A stretch of DNA of 41,330 bases from Prevotella sp. DNF00663 (GCF_001553265.1 NZ_KQ960583.1:1-41330), one strand, 5' to 3'. Positions 1 through 9,101 are shown, numbered from the stretch's first letter. Numbers and translations are program-made. Notes: generated by a model not told the origin, from the letters alone.

Positions 1-19
1 TCAAGTCTCTGATAGATAG

Positions 20-40
20 CCCTCCCCTCTATGGGGAGGG
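20..40. repeat. Short perfect hairpin upstream of ybeY
   Basis: CCCTCCCC (20-27) and GGGGAGGG (33-40) form an 8-bp GC-rich stem with a 5-base loop, followed by another GGGAGGGG run at 43-50. The ybeY start lies 31 bases downstream. It could be a terminator for a gene left of the window or a dispersed palindrome. There is no T-tract, so the role is open. Confidence 0.5.
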
Positions 41-71
41 TTGGGAGGGGCTTCCAATATACATTCCTTTT

Positions 72-494
72 ATGATAACATACAATACAGACGGCGTAAA
101 GATGCCGAAAATCAAGAAGCGTGAGACCACAACTTGGATTAAAGAGGTGGCAGCAACATATGATAGGAAGATAGGAGAGATAGGATATATGTTTGTTGAC
201 GACGAGAAAATACTCGAAGTAAACAACGAATATCTAGGCCATGATTATTACACCGACATCATCACTTTTGATTATGATGAGGGCGATGTGCTCAATGGCG
301 ATCTTGTGATAAGCCTCGATACAGTGCGGAGTAATGCCGAAATGCTAGGAAAATCGTATGAAGAAGAACTTCATCGCGTCATTATTCACGGCATATTGCA
401 TCTCTGTGGCATCAACGATAAGGGGCCGGGAGAGCGAGAAATCATGGAAGCTGCGGAGAATGCGGCGCTGAAGTTGTTGGGAAAAAAAGAGTAG
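72..494 (+). CDS. ybeY: Endoribonuclease / rRNA maturation factor YbeY
   Basis: This 140-residue protein is a YbeY-family metalloprotein, which acts in the cytoplasm in 16S rRNA 3'-end maturation and ribosome quality control. The metal-binding signature reads HGILHLCGIND, with His106 and His110. The usual third histidine of the HGxLHLxGYDH form is not at its normal place; Asp/Lys stand there, as in Bacteroides relatives. The conserved YYTDIITF segment lies at about residues 59-66, and the C-terminal GEREIMEAAEN helix is typical of Bacteroidales. The ATG at 72 is chosen because the N-terminal MITYNTDGVKMP block matches the family in this order; an inner ATG at 102 would remove it. The gene stands alone, and palindromic DNA follows its stop. 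Confidence 0.95.
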   Translation: MITYNTDGVKMPKIKKRETTTWIKEVAATYDRKIGEIGYMFVDDEKILEVNNEYLGHDYYTDIITFDYDEGDVLNGDLVISLDTVRSNAEMLGKSYEEELHRVIIHGILHLCGINDKGPGEREIMEAAENAALKLLGKKE

Positions 495-516
495 GTAAAC
501 AGAGAATATAGCCATG

Positions 517-573
517 GTAATCGGGAACTGTCAACTATTGGCCTGACTCCATAATTCCCCAACTCCTGATTAC
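517..573. repeat. Inverted repeat after ybeY, possible terminator
   Basis: GTAATCGGGA (517-526) is complementary at 9 of 10 positions to TCCTGATTAC (564-573), with a 37-base loop. CTCTTTTT follows at 577-584, so it could act as a weak terminator for ybeY. It may instead be one more of the palindromes common in this window. Confidence 0.45.
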
Positions 574-623
574 TTGCTCTTTTTAGAGTCGTGCGAGGAA
601 TCTGTTGATAGTGCCATTGTCAA

Positions 624-833
624 TAGTCCGAAGGACTACCCTTTTAATAGCCGTGGACCTTTAGGTCTATGGTATTGTGTGAAAGAAAATACCCAGTCTG
701 ATAAGACTGCCCATCCTATAATTATCAATGGGGAGTCTTGTCAGACTCGTTTGTTGTTTTGCTTTTTTATTGTCCGGAGGTTTACGCTTTGCTTCAACCA
801 CCGGCTATTGATAGGGCTGTCCTTCGGACAGTC
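624..833. repeat. Palindromic element: inverted pair of three-hairpin units
   Basis: Six stem-loops fill this stretch: TAGTCC-GAA-GGACTA (624-638), CCGTGGACCT/AGGTCTATGG (651-672), CAGTCT-GATA-AGACTG (694-709), GAGTCT-TGTC-AGACTC (733-748), CCGGaGGTT/AACCaCCGG (774-804) and CTGTCC-TTC-GGACAG (817-831). The second half is roughly the reverse complement of the first: hairpins 1 and 6 share an 11-base complementary core, hairpins 3 and 4 match as inverted copies, and CCCAT/ATGGG (710-714, 728-732) flank the centre. With the inverted repeat just upstream it fills the 382-base gap between ybeY and dprA. An 87-codon open frame here (574-837) is not credible as a gene. Confidence 0.75.
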
Positions 834-876
834 ATAGCTTCATCATACAATTTATCGGATGAATCTTTTTTTTATC

Positions 877-2001
877 TTAATGGAGTAGATGATACACCCC
901 TCCGGGGAGCATCTTAACCACTCCTTTCATTTCCATTGAAAAGAGGAGAGAGGTGATTTGCGCAATAGGGATATTGGCTTGAACGGATAATATGTTGATT
1001 TGCAGGTCGTTGTGGTGCTGCAATACGTCGGCTATCTGTTGTTCTTCTGCCGACAACAGTGGGAAGAGCTGCCGTTCAATGCCTTGCTGTTGCGCCTTTT
1101 TTAGTTTAATATCTTCTTCCCATCCCATCGCTTTTACAAAGTCGAAAGCCGACATGATGAGCCCGGCCTCGTTGTCACGAATGAGCATATTGCATCCTTC
1201 GCTGTAGGGAGCATCCACAGAACCGGGGAAAGCAAAGACGTCGCGGTTGTAGCTGCGAGCTATGCCTGTGGTGATAAGTCCGCCTCCATGCGATGCACTC
1301 TCGACCAAAATACATGCATCACTCATCCCAGCCACGATGCGGTTACGCCTTACAAAGTTCACTTTATCAGCATTCGTACCTGTGAAAAACTCTGTCAACA
1401 GGCCGCCATGTTCTATCATTTCGTTGGCTGTTTGTCGGTGGATTTGGGGGTAAAGGTAATCCTGTCCGTGTGCCAACACGCCCACGGTATCGTATCCATT
1501 GGCCAATGCTTGACGATGGGCGTGGATGTCTACGCCATAGGCCAAGCCACTTACGATGAGTACATCGGGGCATAACGTCTTCAAATCGGCCATAAATCGA
1601 CGTATCAAGTCTTGTCCATAGGCGGTGCATCGACGTGTCCCGACCATGCAAACCACCTTCGAACAATTGAGCGAAGCATTGCCCCGATAGAATAAGACCA
1701 ACGGTGCGTCGTCACATTCTCGCAGTCGTTGCGGGTAGCGAGCGTCGTTCATACAAAGCGGTTCCACTCCATGTTGCTCGTCCCAAAGCAATTCTGCCTC
1801 TGCACGAGCCATGGGTTCGCTGAGGTCGCTCAATGCTTCGCGCAACTTAGGTGAGGCATCGGGCAGCACGTCTAAGATATCATGACGATGCTCAATGACC
1901 GCCGTGGCCGAGCCTAACCGCCGATACAACTCCAACAGACCGCTGAGGCTGAAGTAGTTGATACGACTGAGTGCGAGCGTATAGAGTGTTTCTTGGGTCA
2001 T
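877..2001 (-). CDS. dprA: DNA-processing protein DprA (Smf)
   Basis: This 374-residue protein is DprA, which binds incoming single-stranded DNA in the cytoplasm and loads RecA during natural transformation. The Rossmann-like DprA domain spans about residues 100-290 and shows MVGTRRCTAYG, VSGLAYGVDIHAH, NFVRRNRIVAGMSD, a GGGLITTG segment and the EGCNMLIRD end. A helical N-terminal part and a C-terminal winged-helix-like part (ADVLQHHNDLQINIL, ending in VYHLLH) flank it, as in full-length family members. Its ATG overlaps the stop of the upstream thioesterase gene by four bases (ATGA), so the two are probably translationally coupled. It is the last gene of the minus-strand operon that starts near 3733. 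Confidence 0.95.
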   Translation of the reverse strand: MTQETLYTLALSRINYFSLSGLLELYRRLGSATAVIEHRHDILDVLPDASPKLREALSDLSEPMARAEAELLWDEQHGVEPLCMNDARYPQRLRECDDAPLVLFYRGNASLNCSKVVCMVGTRRCTAYGQDLIRRFMADLKTLCPDVLIVSGLAYGVDIHAHRQALANGYDTVGVLAHGQDYLYPQIHRQTANEMIEHGGLLTEFFTGTNADKVNFVRRNRIVAGMSDACILVESASHGGGLITTGIARSYNRDVFAFPGSVDAPYSEGCNMLIRDNEAGLIMSAFDFVKAMGWEEDIKLKKAQQQGIERQLFPLLSAEEQQIADVLQHHNDLQINILSVQANIPIAQITSLLFSMEMKGVVKMLPGGVYHLLH

Positions 2002-2396
2002 AAGAATTTCTCGAAAGCTTGGCCATACTCTTCGCTATAGCCTAGCCTTCCGTTGATAAGTGTCACGAGATCGGCGTCAGCATGGAAGCAAAGTTTCTCA
2101 TCGCTGGCGCGGAAAAGGTCGTGAGTGAAAACCCAGCGGAGCCCCTCTTTGCGCAACCCCATGCGCGAAATAAACTCGTCGTCGCATGTTAATGGCGTCT
2201 TATATTGCAGCGACATGCGAGCCACAACGGCATCTACACCTTTCTCATGCAGCTCTGCGAAGCTCAGTCCGGTCGCTTTGAGGAAGCGATGACGCGTGTG
2301 TTCGGTGTAATGTAGGTAGTTGGCGTTGTTTACAATGCCTTGTATGTCGCACTCGTAGTCGCGTACTTCCATTCTCGTTTCAAAGATATACTTCAT
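1998..2396 (-). CDS. Acyl-CoA thioesterase, 4HBT hotdog family
   Basis: This 132-residue protein is a single hotdog-fold domain of the 4-hydroxybenzoyl-CoA thioesterase/YbgC type. The signature DIQGIVNNANYLHY (residues 17-30) has the DxxGIVNNxxY form, with Asp17 as the likely catalytic acid. The family hydrolyses acyl-CoA or acyl-ACP thioesters; the substrate here cannot be read from sequence. It lies 35 bases after the DUF2851 gene and overlaps dprA by four bases, so all three genes should share one transcript. Confidence 0.87.
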   Translation of the reverse strand: MKYIFETRMEVRDYECDIQGIVNNANYLHYTEHTRHRFLKATGLSFAELHEKGVDAVVARMSLQYKTPLTCDDEFISRMGLRKEGLRWVFTHDLFRASDEKLCFHADADLVTLINGRLGYSEEYGQAFEKFL

Positions 2397-2431
2397 CTGT
2401 TTTGTCTTTAATATGATATAATAGTGAATAT

Positions 2432-3733
2432 TTAATGGTTGCCATACTTCAGATATTCATATCCGATACGGCAGCGTAAGCAGTCTTTATGGTCACAATA
2501 TTCGTTCTTGAGTTGGATAAGTGCCTGCGTATCGCCGGCATTTTCCACCTTCATTCCGCATTCTTGCCACATACGGATGATATGGTTGTCTTCGGCTTTG
2601 AGTTGTTCTAAGAACTCGAAAGCGCGGTCGCAAAGCCCTTCGTTGCATATATGTCGACCGTAGGCGAAGAGCATTGGGATGACGGTGTTGAGTATCATGA
2701 GATTCAATGAAGCCGCTGACAGATGCTTCTCGTTGGGTGTATGCTCTGTCCCAAAGGCAAAGTGAGTCTGCCAGTAGGGTGTAGCTTGCGTCTTCAAATG
2801 TTCTCTTAACTCGCGCAGAGAGCCACATTCGATGATTTCGCTCAATCCTGCTGTGCGGTTATAGTAGAGTTGTGCCAATTGCGACAGGCGTATATGTGGG
2901 AAGTTTTGCGGCCGCAATCGCAGGAATTTCCATTGATGGAAGTCCATCGCTTGCATGGAAAACTTATGCGCCAGATAGCGATATTCGCTCGCCATACGTT
3001 GATAATACGTATCTCTCAAGGCCTTGTCGCGATATGTTTTAGGCAAGGCTTCCGGCTCCAAGAGGCCTGCCTGTCCCATAAAGATGGCTTCTATCTGGAA
3101 CAAATCGTCTCTATGATGAGCTACACTGCCCAATGGTATGTTGCAAGCCCATTGCTCGAAGGCCTCTCCATTGATGCTAAAGCCGTAATTGCGAGCCATG
3201 GTGACGAAGTAGGCTGCCTGCCAATCGCCTCCACATCGGACAACTCGCTCGTTGATAGCCACTGTCTTTTGCTCTAAACGCTCGGTCTCCAAGCTGCTCA
3301 TCCATGAATGAATCATGAGCGATGGCAGCTCCGGAATGATGCGATAGCAAGGCGGATAGTGGTCGGAATGAATCAGTTCGTCGTAATGTTCCGCTATATC
3401 GTCCGGCACATCCAGCTGCAATTGCCTGATAGGTCGGCCTTGGCTGTCTACGGCTTCGGTATCTATAGTCCCACATACATGCAAGATGACATTGTCATAG
3501 CGTACATCTTGTTCATGATGATGGACGAACCAGTCGCTTGCTCGGTCGTGTATCTCCACGTTTCCTACCCATAGTGTCCCATCAATCTTCACTTTTGCAT
3601 TGAAGAAATCAGGTCCCGCGTCGTGGTTATGCAGTCCCGTATCTATCACTTCTATACCGAGTCCATCGGCCGTAACAAGTGATTTCAGCGGAAATAGCTT
3701 GTGTTTCCATACGTAATGTAGGAGCTGTTCCAT
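2432..3733 (-). CDS. DUF2851 family protein
   Basis: This 433-residue cytoplasmic protein matches the DUF2851 family of Bacteroidota and related phyla; its function is unknown to me. The N-terminal part carries the family signature: HNHDAGPDFFNAKV (residues 35-48), then WVGNVEIHDRASDW (55-68) and HHHEQD (71-76). The Asp42 ... Glu60-x-His62 spacing within predicted strands resembles a PD-(D/E)xK nuclease core with His in place of Lys; that is inference. The C-terminus has a cysteine-rich end, with CDHKDCLRCRIGYEYLKYG near the last 20 residues, which could bind a metal. It is the first gene of the operon with the thioesterase and dprA. Confidence 0.85.
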   Translation of the reverse strand: MEQLLHYVWKHKLFPLKSLVTADGLGIEVIDTGLHNHDAGPDFFNAKVKIDGTLWVGNVEIHDRASDWFVHHHEQDVRYDNVILHVCGTIDTEAVDSQGRPIRQLQLDVPDDIAEHYDELIHSDHYPPCYRIIPELPSLMIHSWMSSLETERLEQKTVAINERVVRCGGDWQAAYFVTMARNYGFSINGEAFEQWACNIPLGSVAHHRDDLFQIEAIFMGQAGLLEPEALPKTYRDKALRDTYYQRMASEYRYLAHKFSMQAMDFHQWKFLRLRPQNFPHIRLSQLAQLYYNRTAGLSEIIECGSLRELREHLKTQATPYWQTHFAFGTEHTPNEKHLSAASLNLMILNTVIPMLFAYGRHICNEGLCDRAFEFLEQLKAEDNHIIRMWQECGMKVENAGDTQALIQLKNEYCDHKDCLRCRIGYEYLKYGNH

Positions 3734-3758
3734 GATATAGATATTGTTCTTTCAATGG

Positions 3759-3788
3759 CAAAAATACAAAAAAAATCTTAAATGAAAA
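3759..3788 (-). promoter_or_regulatory. Promoter of the DUF2851-thioesterase-dprA operon
   Basis: On the minus strand TATTTTTG (3766-3759) fits the Bacteroidetes -7 box TAnnTTTG. TTTTC lies about 18 bases upstream at 3788-3784 as a weak -33 box. The first gene starts at 3733, giving a leader of about 20 bases. Confidence 0.5.
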
Positions 3789-3842
3789 GGTCTTGTAGTT
3801 CTAATTAATTCTATGTGTCTAATTAAATCTACCTAATAAAAT

Positions 3843-3872
3843 AACAAGAGCGTGCATTGGCACGCTCTTGTT
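3843..3872 (-). terminator. Terminator of the first SusC/SusD operon
   Basis: A perfect 13-bp stem (AACAAGAGCGTGC at 3843-3855 and its complement at 3860-3872) has a 4-base ATTG loop. On the minus strand it is followed by TATTTTATT. It lies 21 bases past the SusD stop codon. Confidence 0.85.
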
Positions 3873-3893
3873 TGTGTATATGATGGATAGATA

Positions 3894-5885
3894 TTATTTC
3901 CCTATATAACCATAGTATTCACTATCGGTAGCACAATCCCACCAAACCGGACACGACCAGATAGGATCTGTCAGGGCCAACTTGTTGGAAGCTTTCACCT
4001 GAGTGAGGTTATAATCTCTCTCAAGGCTGCTCTGTGTCCAGCGACGCAACCAATAAGTAGGGTCTGAAGGTGACTTTCCGATAATCTTACTGCTGGCAGT
4101 AAATTCTGATGGACGGGCGAAGTCGGGATATATATTACCAAAGTTCTCGATGTTACCGGCACTGTAATTGAAGCGACGCATGTCGTTCCAGATTTCTAAA
4201 TTCAATCCTCCCATAGCGATAATCTTTTGTCTCATGATGTCGGCCATGGTTAGTTGAGCAGCATTTTGAGCCACAGCGGCACTGCTCATATAAGCAGTTA
4301 TATCGGCATCTTTCATAGGTAACATGTCCGGATTCTCCCCTATTTTCTTGTCACTTGTGGTTCCATCACTTTGCCATTGCTTCAATCCGGCTTGTAAACG
4401 GTCGAAGTTGGCCTGTATACCTTTTCTGTATGCGTCCAAAGCACCACCTTTATCGCCCTTGCGGAAGAGCACTTCGGCTTTGATAAAGCACATCTCCGAA
4501 TAGGTCATAATGTCGAAATCGGAGTTCGGACGAGTGTAGAATGTTCCCGTACCTGCTACATAACTCTTACCGGCAATGGGATAATAATACATATCGGTAG
4601 CCGAACGACCGCTTGTAGACATACTGTTTGACCGCATGTTGACGTAGCAAGTATCACCCGCATGCAGGTAGTTGGTGGTGTTACAGTAGATTTGTCCCGG
4701 TGCATAAGTTACTACTACGTCGTTTCCATTTGTCTCTACGGCATGGCTGGTAGTCTTCATGTCGGCCACAAACTTGTTGCGTGCGGTGGCATCAGCGACG
4801 GTATAGGTCAGCTTTACGGCGTTAGAAGCGTAGGTGGCATTGATGATATTGCCGTTGAGACGTGGGTTGTTGGGAGTCAACATGTCAATACCTTTGTCGC
4901 GAGTCCATTGGAACGAGGCGAGATTACCGTCAGCATCGAGCTTTACATGGGTCATGGCTGCAGGCACCAGCTTTGTTAATCGTGGGTCGATAACGCCCGA
5001 ACCGCCAGTGAAACTGTTGTTGAGCAGGCTGATATACCATTTGGTGAGTCGCTGAGAAGTACCGTAAGCGGCGCAGTTCCAAATAGGATTGGTCTGATAA
5101 GGGTCACCGATTGTCACGTTGGTTTGGTCGCCTTCCACATTATAACATTTCACACTTGTGTTGTCGGCATTCGACTGTGGACCGTTGGCAACGGCGGCCA
5201 AGATTTCATCAGGTTTGTATAAATCGCTCTTCTTAGACAGTTTTAGCAAGTAGCGAGCTTTCAAACCATAGGCCAACTTCAACCATTTATTGGCATCACC
5301 GTTATTCCATATATCGCCTTCAGAGAGCGCAATGTTCTCGTTTTTCATCTTGAGATAGGCGATACCTTTATCCAAATACTCCATACACTGGTTGAAAAGA
5401 GCCTTTCCATCATCATAGGCCGGGTTGTATTTACCGGTGAAGGCTTCGCTCATAGGGATTTCTCCATGGAGGTCGAGCAACGTCATAAAGCCCAGCGCGT
5501 AGCTGATACAGGCTGCACCGGCATAGTGATAAGCCTTTTGAGCCTCTGCCGCTGCAATCAAAGGAGCCACGTTGACGCCCGCTCCCAGGTAGAAATTCTG
5601 ATATACGGTGGTCGCTGTTCCCTGCAGAGGATCCCACTTTGCCAACATACCATTGCTACTAGTGGTAGACGTTTGGGTGAAGGTTCCGGCGGCAGTACCC
5701 GCTCTCATGTAGGCCGTACCGAGTGCATAGTCTAGATAGTTTTGTATCCAAGGCAAGCGAAGTTGGGGAGATGCCGTCTCCGATGTAGGGCTATCGGGGT
5801 CTGTATTCACGTCCAAATAGTCGTTACATGACGACAGTCCGCATACCAGTACACTGGTTAATATGATGGTTTGTAATTTTTTCAT
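3894..5885 (-). CDS. SusD/RagB-family outer-membrane lipoprotein
   Basis: This 663-residue protein is a surface lipoprotein that captures nutrients for its SusC partner. It has a lipoprotein signal peptide ending at LSSC (Cys20), followed by the typical NDYLDVNTDPDSP start. The body carries SusD-like helical repeats, for example GEIPMSEAFTGKYNPAYD, and the C-terminal MADIMRQKIIAM and EIWNDMRRF blocks. The sequence style fits the SusD-like_2 type rather than the starch SusD type. At 663 residues it is long for the family (about 500-600). The SusC partner lies upstream with a 21-base gap, and a strong terminator follows. The substrate is not predictable, because no enzyme or regulator gene is attached to the pair. 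Confidence 0.92.
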   Translation of the reverse strand: MKKLQTIILTSVLVCGLSSCNDYLDVNTDPDSPTSETASPQLRLPWIQNYLDYALGTAYMRAGTAAGTFTQTSTTSSNGMLAKWDPLQGTATTVYQNFYLGAGVNVAPLIAAAEAQKAYHYAGAACISYALGFMTLLDLHGEIPMSEAFTGKYNPAYDDGKALFNQCMEYLDKGIAYLKMKNENIALSEGDIWNNGDANKWLKLAYGLKARYLLKLSKKSDLYKPDEILAAVANGPQSNADNTSVKCYNVEGDQTNVTIGDPYQTNPIWNCAAYGTSQRLTKWYISLLNNSFTGGSGVIDPRLTKLVPAAMTHVKLDADGNLASFQWTRDKGIDMLTPNNPRLNGNIINATYASNAVKLTYTVADATARNKFVADMKTTSHAVETNGNDVVVTYAPGQIYCNTTNYLHAGDTCYVNMRSNSMSTSGRSATDMYYYPIAGKSYVAGTGTFYTRPNSDFDIMTYSEMCFIKAEVLFRKGDKGGALDAYRKGIQANFDRLQAGLKQWQSDGTTSDKKIGENPDMLPMKDADITAYMSSAAVAQNAAQLTMADIMRQKIIAMGGLNLEIWNDMRRFNYSAGNIENFGNIYPDFARPSEFTASSKIIGKSPSDPTYWLRRWTQSSLERDYNLTQVKASNKLALTDPIWSCPVWWDCATDSEYYGYIGK

Positions 5886-5906
5886 ATTCTTACTTGTTTA
5901 GATTGG

Positions 5907-8900
5907 TTAGAATGTAAGGTTGATACCGAGCGATACACTTGTCGAAGATGGTACGCTACAGTAGTCGAGTCCCACTGAGCCTGAACCTCCCGTACCTGCT
6001 CCTGAGGCCACTTCCGGATCCATACCCTTGTAATTGGTGATGGTGAAGAGGTTGATTCCGGTGAGATTAGCCACCAATCCTTTGATGACACGATGGTTCT
6101 TGATGAGACTGGTGAAGTCGTAGCTGACAGACAGTGAGCGCAATTTCAGCCAATTCACCGACTGGATGAAGTTGTAAGAGTTGGCGCAATAGCTACTCCA
6201 GTATTGCTGGATGAGATAGCGACCTGACCGCTCTTTGCCGTTAATTGTGTAGGTCTTGTCTGCTTCATAAGTGATGGTGTTGTTCTCTGGAGCTGTACCA
6301 TCGCTGTAAACCACGTTAGTCAATGTCACAGATTGGCGATTCTCGGTCTGCTTGCTTAATCCCATAGAGGTGAGATAATAGTTTGTACCGTTATAAATAT
6401 CGCCACCGAAGCGGAAATCGAGAAGGCATGCTACCGACAGATTCTTGTATGTAAAGGTGTTGTTGAAGCCTCCGATGAGTTTCGGTTCACGGTTTCCAAT
6501 GATGTCGGTAGTCTTGTTTGCGTTCTTATAAACGCCTGTTGCCACGTCTACAACGTAGTGTCCGTTGTCGTCGGTCACCCAGTGATTACCTGTCAAACCG
6601 AGGAAATCGCCACCGTTAGGGATAGCTCCTGCCTTGACAGTACCTATCTGTGCGTCGGTGGGATAGAAGATACCTACACCGTCAATGAAGTTACCCAAAG
6701 TACCATTATTAAATGAGAAGTTAAGCATCGATTCCCATTTGAAGTCCTTGGTCTTGATGGGTGTGCCGGTGATAGCTATTTCCATACCGTCATTGATGAC
6801 CGACCCACCGTTCAGCGTGAGGAAGATATAGCCGGTAGACTGGGCCAGACGGGGAGAACACAACTGGTTCTTGGTTTGTGTATGATAATAGGTATAGTCT
6901 ATACCTAAGCGTCCGTCGAAGAAGCGAAGTTCCGCTCCCAGTTCATAAGAGGTCTGTATTTCCGGTTTCAAATCGGGCGCACCACCAGTCCAACTGTTAC
7001 CCGAACCGAGCTTGCCATTATTCAAAGTGCCCACAGCCCATAGGTAATTGTTTGTCACATAGGGGTCAGCGTCTTTACCAACACGTGCCCATGAGGCTCT
7101 CACCTTACCGAAAGAGAGGATATTACTCTTCGGTAACAGTTCCGTAAATACAAAACTTCCGCTCACAGATGGATAGAAATAAGAACGGTTTTCTTTTGGA
7201 AGTGTAGACGACCAGTCGTTACGTCCGGTCACGGTAAGGTAGGCCATGCTCTTATAAGAGGCTCTGAACTCACCGTATACACCCACCATGCGCTTGCGAG
7301 TGGTACCATCTTTAAAGAACTGGTTGGCTGTTGCGATGTTATTAAAGCTGATGGTGCCGGGCATTACAAACTTATATCCCCAGTGAGATTGCGACCATCT
7401 CTTGGTAGCTTCGGTCGTTGTACCGAGCAAGAAGTTCAAGTCGAAGTCCTTTAATGTCTTATGCATGTTGCTCATCACGTTGGTTGTGATGTATTGGTAG
7501 TTCGAGTAGTTCTTCGACAAGAAGCCGTTTTGATACTTTTCTACCACAGCTCCGTTAGGCGCGGTGTAGGTATAAGAGTCTGTCTTATACATATCCAGAC
7601 CGGCACGGGCGCTGATGTCCCACCAATCCGTGAGTTTAAAGCTGGCATTGATAGACCCTGTCAAGCGGTCGTTGTCGTCGGTCATCTTATTGCGATTGAT
7701 TATCCAATATGGATTTTCCACGTCGTCTGCAATCTCTTGTAGGCCGTCGAACATGCGATACTTGGTACCGTCGTCGTTCAACCAGTGTGTAAGATTGTCG
7801 GTAAGCGGCCAACCATAGAGCGCTGTCATTGTACCGTTGCCGCCGTGTTCCCATAATCCGCCCGATGTAAGCGTCTTCTTGGTGTGTGCTTTGGTATAAG
7901 CCACGTTGGCTCCGACGGTCAGTCTGCCATACTTCTGTTCACCGTTGAGGCGGAAAGTTGTCTTGTTATAACCTGTTTGCGGTACTATACCCGATTGGTC
8001 GAAGTTTGATGCACTGAGGAAGAATGACCCGTTTTTTGAACCTCCCGATACGCTTACGCTGTTGTCGTAAACCACTCCGTTTTGGAAGAAGTTGCCTACA
8101 TTGTCGTATATTTGGTTCAGAGTCTTGCTCTCTCCAATCTTTTCACCCCACGATTGGGTGGAGTAATCGCTGAAGATACCTTTCTCGTTGTAGTATCCGC
8201 GACCGTAAGTCTTCTGGTATTCAGGCGTCTTGGTAGCCCACGACGTGCTTACCTTACTGCTTACGTTCACCCGTACCGTGCCCTCGCTACCTTTCTTTGT
8301 GGTGATGATGACCACACCATCGGCAGCACGAGAACCGTACAAAGCAGCGGCCGCGGCACCTTTCAGCACCGAGAGCGACTCTATATCTTCGGGGTTAATG
8401 TCCATGGCGCGGTTAGAGAAGCTGGTATTGTTCTTCGTCACACCGTCGGTAGCTGAGTTTCCACTGTTAGGTGTGGAGTTGTCGTAGATGATGCCGTCAA
8501 CCACGAACAACGGTTGGTTGTCGCGCGATTCGCTCGCCGAGTTACCGCCACGGATAATGATGGTGGCCCCAGCTCCGGCTGCACCGCTCGATTGGGTGAT
8601 GTTGACGCCCGGCACTTTACCGGCCAATGAGTTAACGATGTTGGTCTGTTTGTTTTTCAAAATTTCATTAGAGTTGAGCTCAGACACCGAATATCCTAGT
8701 GCTTTGCGCTCTTTTCGGATGCCCATGGCTGTCACGACCACTTCGTTCAAGTTCTGACTATTCTCAGTCATTGAGATGGAATAAGCCTTTGCCGAAGTAA
8801 CCTTTACCTCCTTGACGTCGTAACCTACGTAGGTGATTTGCAGGATACTGCCCACAGGAGCTTCGATACTGAAGTGACCTTCAATATCGGTAACGGTAGC

Positions 8901-9101
8901 CACACGAGTTCCCTTGAGTGTGATACTGGCGCCGATGATGGGCTCACCATTTTCGTCGGCCACTGTACCGGTAACGATGTTCGACTTCTGACTGATTCGT
9001 AAGTCAGGTGAAGATTCCAAAGCTGAGGCTGAATAGGGGACTGCCATACTCAGCGCAAGCAGGAATGCTGGTAACAGATAATGTTTTTTTCTCATATGCA
9101 T
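5907..9101 (-). CDS. SusC/RagA-family TonB-linked outer-membrane transporter
   Basis: This 1064-residue protein is a TonB-dependent transporter in the outer membrane. Domains in order: signal peptide (about 1-27); a carboxypeptidase-regulatory-like domain (about 40-110, with VTGTVADENGEPIIGAS and ITYVGYDVKEV); the plug, starting at NEVVVTAMGIRKERK and including LAGKVPGVNI and PLFVVDGIIYDN; and a 22-strand barrel ending in SLGINLTF with a terminal Phe. No anti-sigma-interacting N-terminal domain is present. Its SusD partner follows. Start codons at 9101 and 9095 are both possible. The gene is transcribed leftwards from the long gap before dapB. Confidence 0.95.
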   Translation of the reverse strand: MHMRKKHYLLPAFLLALSMAVPYSASALESSPDLRISQKSNIVTGTVADENGEPIIGASITLKGTRVATVTDIEGHFSIEAPVGSILQITYVGYDVKEVKVTSAKAYSISMTENSQNLNEVVVTAMGIRKERKALGYSVSELNSNEILKNKQTNIVNSLAGKVPGVNITQSSGAAGAGATIIIRGGNSASESRDNQPLFVVDGIIYDNSTPNSGNSATDGVTKNNTSFSNRAMDINPEDIESLSVLKGAAAAALYGSRAADGVVIITTKKGSEGTVRVNVSSKVSTSWATKTPEYQKTYGRGYYNEKGIFSDYSTQSWGEKIGESKTLNQIYDNVGNFFQNGVVYDNSVSVSGGSKNGSFFLSASNFDQSGIVPQTGYNKTTFRLNGEQKYGRLTVGANVAYTKAHTKKTLTSGGLWEHGGNGTMTALYGWPLTDNLTHWLNDDGTKYRMFDGLQEIADDVENPYWIINRNKMTDDNDRLTGSINASFKLTDWWDISARAGLDMYKTDSYTYTAPNGAVVEKYQNGFLSKNYSNYQYITTNVMSNMHKTLKDFDLNFLLGTTTEATKRWSQSHWGYKFVMPGTISFNNIATANQFFKDGTTRKRMVGVYGEFRASYKSMAYLTVTGRNDWSSTLPKENRSYFYPSVSGSFVFTELLPKSNILSFGKVRASWARVGKDADPYVTNNYLWAVGTLNNGKLGSGNSWTGGAPDLKPEIQTSYELGAELRFFDGRLGIDYTYYHTQTKNQLCSPRLAQSTGYIFLTLNGGSVINDGMEIAITGTPIKTKDFKWESMLNFSFNNGTLGNFIDGVGIFYPTDAQIGTVKAGAIPNGGDFLGLTGNHWVTDDNGHYVVDVATGVYKNANKTTDIIGNREPKLIGGFNNTFTYKNLSVACLLDFRFGGDIYNGTNYYLTSMGLSKQTENRQSVTLTNVVYSDGTAPENNTITYEADKTYTINGKERSGRYLIQQYWSSYCANSYNFIQSVNWLKLRSLSVSYDFTSLIKNHRVIKGLVANLTGINLFTITNYKGMDPEVASGAGTGGSGSVGLDYCSVPSSTSVSLGINLTF

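Noticed and set aside
624..833. CRISPR array
   Set aside because: Hairpins differ in sequence and spacing, with no uniform direct repeat or spacers and no cas gene.
574..837. Open frame of 87 codons on + after ybeY
   Set aside because: It lies wholly in the nested hairpin element; the product has no recognisable domain and the frame follows the repeat structure.
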